Positions 17,956-27,342 of a stretch of DNA of 64,000 nucleotides are shown one piece after another. Under the pieces are notes generated by a model. The model had not been told where the DNA came from and did not search any database. It saw only the letters and a program-made list of their open reading frames with translations. The stretch comes from Prochlorococcus marinus CUG1415 (GTDB lineage: Bacteria; Cyanobacteriota; Cyanobacteriia; PCC-6307; Cyanobiaceae), in contig NZ_JAAORL010000002.1 in NCBI RefSeq assembly GCF_017696015.1, positions 603,870 through 667,869 of the forward strand, read 5' to 3'. The position numbers and the translations under genes were made by a program. Numbering within the stretch: position 1 is the first letter of the stretch; every line of letters starts with the position of its first letter.

Positions 17956-19284
17956 GTGAGGCAAAAAGAATTGTTTAAAGAAGAAATAATACATCAATTA
18001 GAATTACACCCAAGTCGATTAGATAAAGAAAAAATCATCTCAGAAGCAATGGAAGAAGGTCTAGATGATTTTTTTGAAGGTATTCGTATGGCGCTAGATC
18101 CATTGGTAACTTTTGGTGTAAAAATTGTTCCTGAGAAAGAGAATGAAAAAAGTCAAAATTTGTTATGGAAAGATTTTAGGGAATTAGCCAACAAGCTTAT
18201 TCAAAGAGAACTTACTGGTCACGCTGCTCGCGATGCAATTCTTCAGGCTATGGAATCAGCAACAAAAGAAGAGTGGAATGGATTTTATAGACGAGTTTTA
18301 ATTAAAGATCTTAGATGTGGTGTATCTGAAAAAACAATCAACAAGATAGCAAAGAAATTTCCCAAATATGCGATTCCTATTTTTTCTTGTCCTCTAGCAC
18401 ATGACAGCGCAAATCATGAAAAAAAAATGATAGGAAAAAAGCAAATTGAAATCAAATTAGATGGTGTGCGCGTCTTAACTATTATTAGACAAAATAAAGT
18501 AGAAATGTTTTCTCGTAATGGAAAACAATTCCATAATTTTGGACATATTATCTCAGAAATAGAAAACGTCTTAAAAGAAGATCCTACACCTTATGACTTA
18601 GTCCTAGATGGTGAAGTAATGAGCGCTAACTTTCAGGATTTAATGAAACAGGTACATAGAAAAGATGGCAAACAAACCAAAGACGCAGTTCTCCATCTGT
18701 TTGACTTATGTCCCCTTGAAAACTTCCAAAAAGGGAGATGGAACACCAGTCAAACAACAAGAAGTTTATTAGTAAAAGAATGGGTAGCAAAACATTCTAT
18801 GCTTCTAAAACATATACAAACACTTGAATGGGAAAATGTAGACCTCGATACCATTGAGGGACAAAAAAGATTTGTAGAGCTAAATAAATCTGCTGTGGAA
18901 GGTGGATATGAAGGAGTAATGATTAAAGATCCTGATGCTATTTATGAATGTAAAAGAACACATAGTTGGTTAAAAGCCAAACCTTTCATTGAAGTCACAT
19001 TAAAAGTTGTATCGGTTGAGGAAGGCACAGGTCGCAATAAAGGGCGACTGGGAGCAATCCTGTTAGAAGGGGAAGATGATGGGAATGAATACAGTCTTAG
19101 TTGCGGAAGCGGATTTAGTGATATCCAACGTGAAGAATATTGGTCAAAACGTAATCATCTTGTTGGTCAACTTGTAGAAATCAGAGCTGATGCTAAAACT
19201 AAATCCAAGGATGCGGTGGCATTTAGTCTTAGGTTTCCTAGATTCAAATGCTTTAGAGGATTTAAAGCTGGAGAAAAAGTATAA
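17956..19284 (+). CDS. ATP-dependent DNA ligase
   Basis: This 442-residue protein is an ATP-type DNA ligase, distinct from the NAD-dependent LigA that bacteria normally rely on. Motifs: I EIKLDGVR with the adenylated Lys-167; Ia FSRNGK (185-190); III LVLDGEVM (215-222); IIIa LHLFDLCP; IV EGVMIK (319-324); V WLKAKP (338-343). An N-terminal helical domain contains DLRCGVSEKTINKIAK, and the C-terminal OB domain contains SCGSGFSD. It starts at GTG (17956), 9 bp after the anchored protein gene. It probably seals nicks in repair; the helicase and nuclease partners often clustered with such ligases are absent here. Confidence 0.92.
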   Translation: MRQKELFKEEIIHQLELHPSRLDKEKIISEAMEEGLDDFFEGIRMALDPLVTFGVKIVPEKENEKSQNLLWKDFRELANKLIQRELTGHAARDAILQAMESATKEEWNGFYRRVLIKDLRCGVSEKTINKIAKKFPKYAIPIFSCPLAHDSANHEKKMIGKKQIEIKLDGVRVLTIIRQNKVEMFSRNGKQFHNFGHIISEIENVLKEDPTPYDLVLDGEVMSANFQDLMKQVHRKDGKQTKDAVLHLFDLCPLENFQKGRWNTSQTTRSLLVKEWVAKHSMLLKHIQTLEWENVDLDTIEGQKRFVELNKSAVEGGYEGVMIKDPDAIYECKRTHSWLKAKPFIEVTLKVVSVEEGTGRNKGRLGAILLEGEDDGNEYSLSCGSGFSDIQREEYWSKRNHLVGQLVEIRADAKTKSKDAVAFSLRFPRFKCFRGFKAGEKV

Positions 19285-19327
19285 ATTTTAAAAAATATTC
19301 AACAAAGTAGTCAATAAAAAATGTGGT

Positions 19328-19349
19328 TTTTAAGTAAAAAAACTTAAAA
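19328..19349 (+). terminator. A+T hairpin downstream of the ligase gene
   Basis: TTTTAAGT (19328-19335) and ACTTAAAA (19342-19349) can pair around a six-A loop, about 45 bp after the ligase stop. The stem has few G-C pairs and no strong T-run after it, so terminator function is only suggested by position. Confidence 0.35.
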
Positions 19350-19398
19350 TCTTGGCTATAAAATATAAGAATAATTATCAGGACTGTTTGCGCGACTT

Positions 19399-19551
19399 AT
19401 GAAGAAGAAAACAATTTTCAACTACATAAAAACACCTTGTGGACAAGCAAAATATATCGAATTAGACGCCAACAAAACTTTACTAGGTAAATTTAGACTT
19501 TTTTGGTTTATCTTAATTGCATCTATTAGAGATTGGAATATTAAAGATTAA
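19399..19551 (+). CDS. Small hypothetical protein, 50 residues
   Basis: ATG at 19399 opens a 50-codon frame ending TAA at 19549-19551. The product begins MKKKTIFNYIKTPCGQAKYI and ends with an aromatic, hydrophobic stretch (FRLFWFILIASIRDW) that could sit in or on a membrane. It occupies an otherwise empty 270-bp gap, 4 bp from the convergent TVP38-like gene. A TATAAAATATAAG stretch about 40 bp upstream could supply a -10 element. I recognise no family; it may be a real short gene or a chance frame. Confidence 0.45.
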   Translation: MKKKTIFNYIKTPCGQAKYIELDANKTLLGKFRLFWFILIASIRDWNIKD

Positions 19552-19555
19552 ATTC

Positions 19556-20152
19556 TTAGGAGTTTTCAAAATATTCTCTGGAGTATTTAGCTAAGAAATA
19601 TACAACTAAAAAAGTTGAAAAAACTCCAACGATAGTCATATATAAATTATTTGGTGATTGCACATTTTTTAACTCCTGGAGACTTTTTGCCAAACTACCT
19701 ATTGAGCAATAAAGAAAAGTTCCTGGAATTATTCCAAGAAGACCAAGAGCGAAATCTCTAAATTTAACATTATTTAAACCATAAAAGTAATTAAGAATAC
19801 TGAAGGGAAATATCGGCGATAATCTTGCTAAAAAAATTAATTTAAGTCCGCCTTTTTCTACTACTTTCTCCATAACAATTAATTTTGGATAACGGTTAAA
19901 AAGATTTTTTAGCTTTTTTGCAAAAAAACTTTTTGATACAAAAAATGCAACTGATGCTCCTATAGAAGCGGCAATGAAAACGATAATTGATCCTAAATAT
20001 GAGCCATATAAAAAACCTGATAATAAAGATAACCAAGAAGCTGGCAGTATCAATAAAACAACTAAAATATAAATACAAACAAAGGAAAAGACGCCAATTC
20101 CGGTATTAAAAAAAAAAGGCAAATTATAAATATTTTCTAGGAATATATTCAT
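19556..20152 (-). CDS. TVP38/TMEM64 (SNARE-associated, DedA-like) membrane protein
   Basis: This integral membrane protein is about 198 residues, with hydrophobic segments near residues 15-38, 42-70, 110-130, 133-155 and 170-190. Characteristic features are LPASWLSLLSGFLYG, then GSIIVFIAASIGASVAFFVSK, and FLARLSPIFPFSILNYFYGL with GLLGIIPGTFLY, typical of the TVP38/VTT domain. Related proteins act in lipid scrambling or membrane homeostasis. The ATG at 20152 is preferred to the TTG six bases upstream that overlaps the valS stop. It follows valS directly. Confidence 0.85.
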   Translation of the reverse strand: MNIFLENIYNLPFFFNTGIGVFSFVCIYILVVLLILPASWLSLLSGFLYGSYLGSIIVFIAASIGASVAFFVSKSFFAKKLKNLFNRYPKLIVMEKVVEKGGLKLIFLARLSPIFPFSILNYFYGLNNVKFRDFALGLLGIIPGTFLYCSIGSLAKSLQELKNVQSPNNLYMTIVGVFSTFLVVYFLAKYSREYFENS

Positions 20153-20154
20153 TC

Positions 20155-22911
20155 TCAATTCAAAAGTTCGAGTTTTTTAGTAATTCTCTCCATTTGTACC
20201 GAACCCTCGTTTAATTTAAATCTGCATTCATCAACAATATCTTTTGGAGCCTTATCAACGAAATTTTTATTAGATAATCTCTTATTTAAATTTTCTAATT
20301 CAATAGTCACCTTTTTTAAATCCTTGGTTAACCGTTCCTTTAATGCATCTATATTTACAAAATCCTGAAAAGGTAAGTAAACCTCTAAATCACTAATTAT
20401 CCCAGAAAAAGATTTAGCAAACTCTTTTTTATCAACAGCATTAGTTTTAAAAATAAATACTTCAGAAGATTTAGTTAAGGTTTGAATATCATCCACTAAA
20501 ATGTTTAAGAAATCAATCAATTCATCATTGTCTGAAATTAAGTAAACAGGAACTTTTTCTGATGGCTTTAGGCCTAATTCAGCTCTCAAATTTCTAATCA
20601 ATCTAATAATTTCAAAGAGTTGCTGAAAGGAATTATCAAGCTTATTATCAACAAATTTATTTTCTTGAGTTGGCCATTTTTGAAGTGATAATAATGCTGT
20701 ATCTGGTTTTAGTTGCAGTACATGCCAAAGTTCTTCAGTAATGTGCGGCATAAAAGGATGAATCATCACCAAAATATCATTGAGCACTTTTATTAAAACT
20801 TTCTCAGATATTTGTCTATTTTTAGTCTCTTTATTATTAAACCTTTGTTTAGCAAATTCCACATACCAGTCACAAAAATCATTCCATGCAAATTCATATA
20901 GTAGTTTCGCAGATTCTCCCAATTTATATGCTTTCAACAAATCAGCGACCTTCATATTAACCTGATTCAGTTTCGATAAAATCCACTTATCACATAATTC
21001 TAAAGAAGTTTCATCACTCTCATTAAGCGAATAATGAGTATTGGAAGTTTTATTAATTAATACAAATTTAGTTGCATTCCATAATTTATTCGCAAAATTT
21101 CTTGAAGCCTCAACAGTTGAAGATGTATCTTTTTTCCTATCAAAATCAAGCCGAATATCTTGTCCAGCGCCTGCAACTTCTCGAATTAAAGCAAATCGCA
21201 AAGCATCAGAACCATATTTATCAATTAAAAGTATTGGATCAATACCATTACCTGAACTTTTACTCATTTTTTTATTATTTTCATCTCGCACTAGACCATG
21301 AATATAAACATCCTTAAAAGGAATATTATTCGTGAAAGTATTTCCCATCATTGTCATTCTCGCCACCCAGAAGAAAATAATATCGAAACCAGTAACAAGA
21401 ACACTATTTGGATACCATTTTTTAAAATCCGGATCATTTATATTTGGCCAGCCAAGGGTTGAGAAAGGCCATAAACCACTTGAAAACCAAGTATCCAAGA
21501 CATCTTTATCACGAACCAATTTAATATTTAATCCAAATTTTTTATTAGCCTTGATTAAGGCATCCTCCTCGTTTCTTGCAACGACATATGGAGTATTTTG
21601 TTCTATTGAGTCTTGAGAGTCATCTAAAACGAACCATGCTGGTATTTGGTGCCCCCACCATAATTGCCTACTGATACACCAATCATTAATATTGTCTAAC
21701 CAATCCTTATAAACTTTCTCCCAGCGTGGAGGAATAAACGATGGGTTTTTCAAATTAATTTCATTAAGACATCCTTGAGATATGTCATCCATTTTCAAAA
21801 ACCATTGTGTTGATAATAAAGGTTCGATTGGCACCTTACCTCTATCAGAAAAAGGAACAGTATGTTTGTAATCCTCTATCTTTGTCAAAAGGCCTAAGTT
21901 ATCCAATTCTTGGATAATTTTCTTTCTAGCCTCATATCTATCTAAATTTTGAAATTTACCTGCATTACTATTTAAAGTTCCATCTTTATTCATTACATTA
22001 ATCTGTTTTAAATTATGCCTTTTTCCTATGGCAAAATCATTTGGATCGTGGGCTGGAGTAACCTTGACACATCCAGTACCAAAATCTTTATCAACATGTG
22101 AATCAGCGATAATAGGTATTTCTCTATCAACGAAAGGGACTTTTACTTTGAAACCAATAAATTCTTTATATCTATTATCATTAGGATTAACTGCCACAGC
22201 AGTATCACCCAAAAGAGTTTCTGGCCTTGTTGTTGCAATCTCTAAGTACTTATCTAACTGTTCCCCACTTTCAGAAATTAAAGGGTATTTAAAATGCCAT
22301 AAATGACCATTTACTTCTTGCATTTCAACTTCCAGATCACTTACGGCAGATTGAGATTCAGGACACCAATTAACTAAGTATTCACCTCTATAAATTAAAT
22401 TCTTTTTATAAAGAATAATAAAAGCCTCAACAACTGCCTCATTTAATTTTTGATCTAAAGTAAATCTTTCTCTAGTCCAGTCAACTGAATATCCTATCCT
22501 TTTCAATTGAGAAACTATTCTGCCACCACTTTGTTCTTTCCAGTTCCATGCTCTTTTAAGAAATTCATCTCTTCCAATATCCTCGCTTCTTTTGCCTTCA
22601 CTTTTTAATTTTTTTTCGAGAATAGTTTGAACAGCTATTGAAGCATGATCAGTTCCTGGTAAACACAACACATTCTTCCCTAAAAGTCTTTGAAAACGTA
22701 CTACAACATCTATCAAAGCTGTATTAAATGCATGTCCCATATGCAAAGATCCAGTAACATTCGGTGGGGGTATAACAATACAAAAAGGCTCCCCATCATC
22801 ATCAGGATTAGGACTAAACGCCTTTAAACTTTCCCATTTTTCTTGCCACTTTTTTTCTACTTCAAAAGGTGAATAATTATCTAAAGATAATTGATCATTC
22901 ATCTCTGTCAT
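20155..22911 (-). CDS. valS: Valine--tRNA ligase
   Basis: ValRS charges tRNA-Val and edits mischarged threonine. The protein is 918 residues from the ATG at 22911 (a TTG two codons earlier is less likely). It has the class I HIGH motif as HMGH (about residues 57-60, in PPNVTGSLHMGHA), a KMSKS motif in NKKMSKSSGNGIDP, the CP1 editing domain (TTRPETLLGDTA, GTGCVKVTPAHDPNDF), and a C-terminal coiled coil (LKERLTKDLKKVTIELENL). A tRNA-Val gene lies about 455 bp upstream on the same strand. Confidence 0.97.
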   Translation of the reverse strand: MTEMNDQLSLDNYSPFEVEKKWQEKWESLKAFSPNPDDDGEPFCIVIPPPNVTGSLHMGHAFNTALIDVVVRFQRLLGKNVLCLPGTDHASIAVQTILEKKLKSEGKRSEDIGRDEFLKRAWNWKEQSGGRIVSQLKRIGYSVDWTRERFTLDQKLNEAVVEAFIILYKKNLIYRGEYLVNWCPESQSAVSDLEVEMQEVNGHLWHFKYPLISESGEQLDKYLEIATTRPETLLGDTAVAVNPNDNRYKEFIGFKVKVPFVDREIPIIADSHVDKDFGTGCVKVTPAHDPNDFAIGKRHNLKQINVMNKDGTLNSNAGKFQNLDRYEARKKIIQELDNLGLLTKIEDYKHTVPFSDRGKVPIEPLLSTQWFLKMDDISQGCLNEINLKNPSFIPPRWEKVYKDWLDNINDWCISRQLWWGHQIPAWFVLDDSQDSIEQNTPYVVARNEEDALIKANKKFGLNIKLVRDKDVLDTWFSSGLWPFSTLGWPNINDPDFKKWYPNSVLVTGFDIIFFWVARMTMMGNTFTNNIPFKDVYIHGLVRDENNKKMSKSSGNGIDPILLIDKYGSDALRFALIREVAGAGQDIRLDFDRKKDTSSTVEASRNFANKLWNATKFVLINKTSNTHYSLNESDETSLELCDKWILSKLNQVNMKVADLLKAYKLGESAKLLYEFAWNDFCDWYVEFAKQRFNNKETKNRQISEKVLIKVLNDILVMIHPFMPHITEELWHVLQLKPDTALLSLQKWPTQENKFVDNKLDNSFQQLFEIIRLIRNLRAELGLKPSEKVPVYLISDNDELIDFLNILVDDIQTLTKSSEVFIFKTNAVDKKEFAKSFSGIISDLEVYLPFQDFVNIDALKERLTKDLKKVTIELENLNKRLSNKNFVDKAPKDIVDECRFKLNEGSVQMERITKKLELLN

Positions 22912-23008
22912 ATGCAAATTTTATTTCAAGAAACTTTTTGTTTATTTTATCTTGATAGCCGCCAATTAATGAAAATAATATTAGTTTGCAAAAAAAGGCA
23001 CATTGATT

Positions 23009-23350
23009 CTACAAAAGTTTGAAGCCAGAACCGCAGGAACAACGTTTTGCATTTTTTGGAGTTGAAATAAGAAATCCACCACCACTTAAATCCCCGTAAT
23101 AATCTAATTTTAAATCTTTAAGTAAATTAAACTTTTTTACATCCGCATATAAAGTGACTCCTTCTGTTCTTGAGATAGGGGATCCATTACATGTTCCTGG
23201 TCTTAATTTAATATGCATCCATCCTTCGGAACAATTTTTATCCTCAACCAAATCAATGGACATTTCTCCAGGAGAACCTCCAAAAGAAGCTTGCCGAGAT
23301 AGTTCTGAAGCAGCGCTTTGACTGATTGAAAGATTGACGATCTCAGTCAT
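23009..23350 (-). CDS. A-type iron-sulfur cluster carrier (IscA/HesB family)
   Basis: A-type carriers receive Fe-S clusters from a scaffold and pass them to target enzymes. The 113-residue protein has the three expected cysteines: Cys-40 in KNCSEGW and Cys-104/Cys-106 in RCSCGSGF, at the normal spacing, plus the YYGDLSGGGFLI region before the C-terminal pair. An additional Cys-54 is present. It could be called sufA, erpA or iscA in different schemes; the exact subtype is not resolved. It is followed upstream by tRNA-Val on the same strand. Confidence 0.9.
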   Translation of the reverse strand: MTEIVNLSISQSAASELSRQASFGGSPGEMSIDLVEDKNCSEGWMHIKLRPGTCNGSPISRTEGVTLYADVKKFNLLKDLKLDYYGDLSGGGFLISTPKNAKRCSCGSGFKLL

Positions 23351-23366
23351 TAAAAAAATAAAAAAA

Positions 23367-23438
<72 letters not shown>

Positions 23439-23468
23439 TTATAATAAATCATTCTAATAGATGAAGTT

Positions 23469-23499
23469 GAAATATTTATACTAAGTATTTAAATATTTC
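23469..23499. promoter_or_regulatory. Interrupted palindrome between tRNA-Val and mazG
   Basis: GAAATATTT (23469-23477) and AAATATTTC (23491-23499) are perfect inverted repeats, with an inner ATAC/GTAT pair around TAA. The hairpin lies between the divergent tRNA-Val and mazG promoters, about 38 bp before the mazG ATG. It could be an operator or part of a promoter; no regulator is known. Confidence 0.4.
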
Positions 23500-23536
23500 A
23501 TGATTGAGGCACAATTGAATTAATAAAATATATCCT

Positions 23537-24382
23537 ATGTCCTCAAACGATAGATATAACTTGCAAAAAAACTCCGATTTAGAGACTATAGAGAGCTTTA
23601 AAATTTTAATATCTAATGTCAAATTATTAAAAGATAAAACTTGGGGATGCCCTTGGCAGAAAATACAGTCTCATAAATCGTTGATCCCATTTTTACATGA
23701 AGAAAGTAGTGAATTTATAGATGCGATATATGAAAAAAAGGCGGATAACATATGTGAAGAGTTAGGAGATCTTTTATTACAAATAATGCTTCATGCAGAA
23801 ATAGGTTACGAAAAAAAAGAATTTGAACTAAATGATGTTATAAAAAATCTAAATAAGAAAATTATTAATAGACATCCATATATTTTCAACAAAAAAGAAA
23901 AAGTATCTCTGGAAAAATCGCAACAGATTTGGGAAAATATTAAAAATTCAGAAAAAGAAGCACCTCATATGGAATCATCAATTAGTAAAAATTTAAATTT
24001 GAAAATCAAAAATTTACCGCCAACGGTTGGAACAGATAAAATCACAAATGTTGTTAAAGAATATGGTTTTAAATGGGAGAGTACCGATCAGATTTTTGAA
24101 AAGTTAGAAGAAGAGATTAATGAATTAAAGGAAGCAATTAAAAGTAAAAATGATTCAGACATAAAAAATGAATTTGGAGATATTTACTTTACCCTTATTA
24201 ATCTCTCAAACTTTTTAAAGATAAATCCTGAATCAGCTCTTCAAAAAACTAATAAAAAATTCTTACACAGATTTTCAATCATTGAACATCATGCAGGAGA
24301 TAATATTAAAAAACAAACGTCTAAAGATTTTCAAAGGCTTTGGCAAATAGCCAAGCAAAAACTTAAAAGAAAAAATTCTTAA
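23537..24382 (+). CDS. mazG: Nucleoside triphosphate pyrophosphohydrolase MazG
   Basis: MazG hydrolyses non-canonical or excess NTPs to NMP and pyrophosphate. The 281-residue protein has two MazG repeats. The first contains CPWQKIQSHKSLIPFLHEE and EELGDLLLQIMLHAEIG, with the acidic metal-binding residues. The second contains EEEINELKEAIKSKN and EFGDIYFTLINLSNF. Two complete repeats indicate the cellular form rather than the single-domain phage type. It starts at ATG 23537 and leads a rightward run into speE (7 bp gap). Confidence 0.94.
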   Translation: MSSNDRYNLQKNSDLETIESFKILISNVKLLKDKTWGCPWQKIQSHKSLIPFLHEESSEFIDAIYEKKADNICEELGDLLLQIMLHAEIGYEKKEFELNDVIKNLNKKIINRHPYIFNKKEKVSLEKSQQIWENIKNSEKEAPHMESSISKNLNLKIKNLPPTVGTDKITNVVKEYGFKWESTDQIFEKLEEEINELKEAIKSKNDSDIKNEFGDIYFTLINLSNFLKINPESALQKTNKKFLHRFSIIEHHAGDNIKKQTSKDFQRLWQIAKQKLKRKNS

Positions 24383-24389
24383 AAAGCAA

Positions 24390-25238
24390 ATGAATCATAT
24401 TTCAACATGGATAGATGAATATCATAAAGGCTCAAGATTCGGCCTAAATGGAGAAATTTTAATTAAACAAAAATCAAAATATCAAGAAATTCTTGTTATT
24501 GAAAATGAATATTATGGCAGAGCTTTAATGCTAGATGGTTGTTGGATGACATCATTAAAAGACGAGAAATATTATCATGAGTGTCTTGTGCATCCAGCAT
24601 TAAGTAGTATTGACGAAAAATATAATGTATTAATTATTGGTGGGGGAGACGGTGGTACTGCAAGAGAATGCGTTAAATACTCTCAAATATCAAAAATTGA
24701 CCTAGTAGAGATTGATGAGGAAGTAATCAAAATATCGAAAAAATTTTTAAAAGAAATTGGAGGCGAAGCTTGGAATGACAAAAGATTAAAGATTCATATT
24801 GATGATGGTGTTCAATGGGTAAAAAAAACAAGAGATAATTTTTACGACGTTATATTTATAGATTGCTCAGATCCCTCAGAATTTTCAAATTTATTATTTT
24901 CAGATTCGTTTTATAGAGAATGCAAAAGAATTCTTACAAAAAATGGTATCTTAGCAACGCAAAGCGAATCACCTGAATCCTTCAAAAATATTCACATAAG
25001 TATTTTGAAAACCCTGAAAAAAATCTTTAGAGTCTCTGAAACTATGTATTCATTTGTACCTATATATCCAAGCGGTATTTGGAGTTGGACATTCGCTTCG
25101 GAAAAAGTTCTAAATTTATCAAAGCAAAATTGCAATGAAGCCCTGAGAATAGAAAAAGGTTGTGAAATTTGGAATTTAAATTTTCAAAATGCAGCATTCA
25201 AAATGATGCCAAATAAAATTTTCAAAGAACTCAATTGA
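24390..25238 (+). CDS. speE: Spermidine synthase (polyamine aminopropyltransferase)
   Basis: SpeE transfers the aminopropyl group of decarboxylated S-adenosylmethionine to putrescine. The 282-residue protein shows the N-terminal beta strands (EILIKQKSKYQEILVIE), the binding motif GGGDGG (84-89), VEIDEEV, and the catalytic aspartates in IDCSDPS (Asp-158 and Asp-161). YHECLVHPAL is also conserved. It is followed 4 bp later by speB, so two consecutive polyamine genes are linked: agmatinase makes the putrescine that SpeE consumes. Confidence 0.95.
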   Translation: MNHISTWIDEYHKGSRFGLNGEILIKQKSKYQEILVIENEYYGRALMLDGCWMTSLKDEKYYHECLVHPALSSIDEKYNVLIIGGGDGGTARECVKYSQISKIDLVEIDEEVIKISKKFLKEIGGEAWNDKRLKIHIDDGVQWVKKTRDNFYDVIFIDCSDPSEFSNLLFSDSFYRECKRILTKNGILATQSESPESFKNIHISILKTLKKIFRVSETMYSFVPIYPSGIWSWTFASEKVLNLSKQNCNEALRIEKGCEIWNLNFQNAAFKMMPNKIFKELN

Positions 25239-25242
25239 TAGA

Positions 25243-26124
25243 ATGATAAACAATTTATTTGATAACGAAAATGCGATTTTTATGGGAGCAAAAAGAAGCC
25301 CTGATGATTGCTCAATTGGTATATTTGGAGTCAATTATGATGGGACATGTTCTTTCAAACCAGGAGCTAGATTTGGTCCAGAAGCGATAAGACAAGTCAG
25401 TTCTTCGTTAGAAACATATTGTCCAAAACTAAATAAAGACTTAGAGGATATTATGTATGTTGATTTTGGGTCAATACTAATTGATAAAAATGACTCAAAG
25501 TCCGTTATTAAATCGGTCAAATCAGCAACAAATTTTTTAATTAATCAACGCCTTAGTCCTATTATGCTTGGAGGCGAACACTCTATTACCAGAGGTGCTA
25601 TTGAAGCATTAGTAGAACAATATCCAGATTTGATATTGGTTCAACTTGATGCTCATGCTGATTTAAGAGAATCATATATAGGAAATAAACATAGTCATGC
25701 TTGTGCCATGAAAAGATGCTTAGAGGTGTTACCTGAAAAGAAAATTTTGCAAGTAGGAATAAGAAGTGGGACTAAAGAAGAATTTCAAATTATGCATAAC
25801 AACAATCAATTAGTTAACTTTTGTCCAGGCGGAAATGCACAAGAGTTAAAACAAGCACTGCTACCATACTCTAGGTCTCCAATCTATTTAACAATAGATT
25901 TAGATTGGTTTGATCCCAGTTTATTAGCAGGGACGGGAACTCCAGAACCGGGAGGATTTTTTTGGAATGATTTTGAAGAAATCCTGAAAACTTTAAAAGA
26001 CTTTAGAATTGTGGCTTCAGATATTGTGGAATTATCTCCAGAAATTGATAAAAGTGGAGTTAGTAGCATAGTTGCAGCCAAAGTACTTAGAAGCTTAATT
26101 TTGTCATTAGAAAATATGCAATAA
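25243..26124 (+). CDS. speB: Agmatinase (ureohydrolase family)
   Basis: SpeB hydrolyses agmatine to putrescine and urea. The 293-residue protein has the two-manganese signature of the arginase/agmatinase family: GGEHS (His-113), DAHADLR (Asp-136, His-138, Asp-140), and TIDLDWFDPS (Asp-219, Asp-221). The PEPGG segment follows, as in the family. Substrate choice (agmatine rather than arginine or guanidinobutyrate) rests on its adjacency to speE. The urea formed could feed urease elsewhere. gcvT follows after 50 bp. Confidence 0.92.
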   Translation: MINNLFDNENAIFMGAKRSPDDCSIGIFGVNYDGTCSFKPGARFGPEAIRQVSSSLETYCPKLNKDLEDIMYVDFGSILIDKNDSKSVIKSVKSATNFLINQRLSPIMLGGEHSITRGAIEALVEQYPDLILVQLDAHADLRESYIGNKHSHACAMKRCLEVLPEKKILQVGIRSGTKEEFQIMHNNNQLVNFCPGGNAQELKQALLPYSRSPIYLTIDLDWFDPSLLAGTGTPEPGGFFWNDFEEILKTLKDFRIVASDIVELSPEIDKSGVSSIVAAKVLRSLILSLENMQ

Positions 26125-26174
26125 ACAATTTCTAAACTAAAGTGTAAAAATACTAAATAAAAAATAAATATTTC

Positions 26175-27287
26175 ATGGATTTGATTAAAAGTCCTCTATA
26201 TGAAAAATATGTTCAATCCAATGCAAAATTAGTGGATTTTGCAGGTTGGGAAATGCCCATATCATTTTCAGGATTAATCAAAGAGCATGAATCAGTTAGA
26301 TCTTCGGCAGGATTGTTTGATATTTCTCACATGGGTGTAATCTCTATTAAGGGAATCAATCCAAAGGATTATATTCAAAAATTTTTTCCTAGTAATTTAT
26401 ACTCCTTTTCTGAAGGTCAAGGGCTTTATACAGTAATGCTCAATTATAAAGGAGGAATAATAGATGACTTAATAATTTATGACCTTGGTCTACAAGAAAA
26501 TGACATATCAGAATTATTGTTAATAGTTAATGCAAGTAGATATGAAGAAGATTTGCAGTGGATAAAAAATAATTTAAATAAATATGAAATTTCGACAACA
26601 AACTTTAAAAAAGACAAAGTACTTCTAGCACTACAGGGGAAAAACTCATTCGATTTATTTGAAGAATGGATTGAATCTTCAATCTCATATATACCTAACT
26701 TTGGATGCGAATATAAAACTTTTGAACATATTTCGCCTAAAGAAAAAATCTTCTTTTCCAAGACAGGATATACAGGGGAAAATGGTCTGGAAATACTTTT
26801 ATCTAAAAAAGCAGCAATTAATTTATGGGATTTCTCGATTTCCAAAAATGTTGCGCCTTGTGGTTTAGGAGCTAGAGATACTCTTAGACTTGAAGCAGGG
26901 ATGCATCTTTATGGTCAAGACATAAATGAAGAAACTTCTCCATATGAAGCAGGGTTAGGCTGGCTAGTACATCTAGAAAATAATCACGAATTCTTTGGAA
27001 GAAGATTTCTTGAAGAGCAGTCAAGATTAGGTATTCAAAAAAAGTTAGTTGGTATCTCTATAGAAGGTAAAGCAATAGGAAGAAAAGGTTGCGCAGTACT
27101 TAAAGGTGAAGAAAATATTGGAACTATCACTAGCGGTAGTTGGTCTCCAACTAAACATCAAGCTATAGCTTTTGCATACATCAATACTTCGCATGCTTTC
27201 ATCAATAATGAAGTTCAAATATTAATAAGAGGCAAAAAATTCAAAGGAGTTATAACAAAAAGAGCATTTTATAAAAAGAATTATTAA
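26175..27287 (+). CDS. gcvT: Glycine cleavage system T protein (aminomethyltransferase)
   Basis: GcvT moves the aminomethyl carbon from GcvH to tetrahydrofolate, giving methylene-THF and ammonia. The 370-residue protein begins [23 protein letters not shown], with [18 protein letters not shown] sequence ([12 protein letters not shown]), [14 protein letters not shown] and the C-terminal [10 protein letters not shown]. It lies 20 kb from gcvHP, so the glycine cleavage genes are split. No glycine riboswitch fits the 50-bp upstream spacer. Confidence 0.95.
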   Translation: MDLIKSPLYEKYVQSNAKLVDFAGWEMPISFSGLIKEHESVRSSAGLFDISHMGVISIKGINPKDYIQKFFPSNLYSFSEGQGLYTVMLNYKGGIIDDLIIYDLGLQENDISELLLIVNASRYEEDLQWIKNNLNKYEISTTNFKKDKVLLALQGKNSFDLFEEWIESSISYIPNFGCEYKTFEHISPKEKIFFSKTGYTGENGLEILLSKKAAINLWDFSISKNVAPCGLGARDTLRLEAGMHLYGQDINEETSPYEAGLGWLVHLENNHEFFGRRFLEEQSRLGIQKKLVGISIEGKAIGRKGCAVLKGEENIGTITSGSWSPTKHQAIAFAYINTSHAFINNEVQILIRGKKFKGVITKRAFYKKNY

Positions 27288-27342
27288 CTAAATTTACCCT
27301 TAAAGAATTATTATAAGTTATTGATAAATAAATCATACTTAG

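Noticed and set aside
26125..26174. Glycine riboswitch before gcvT or the gcvH/gcvP genes
   Set aside because: Spacers are too short (50 bp or less), and no tandem aptamer pattern is visible.
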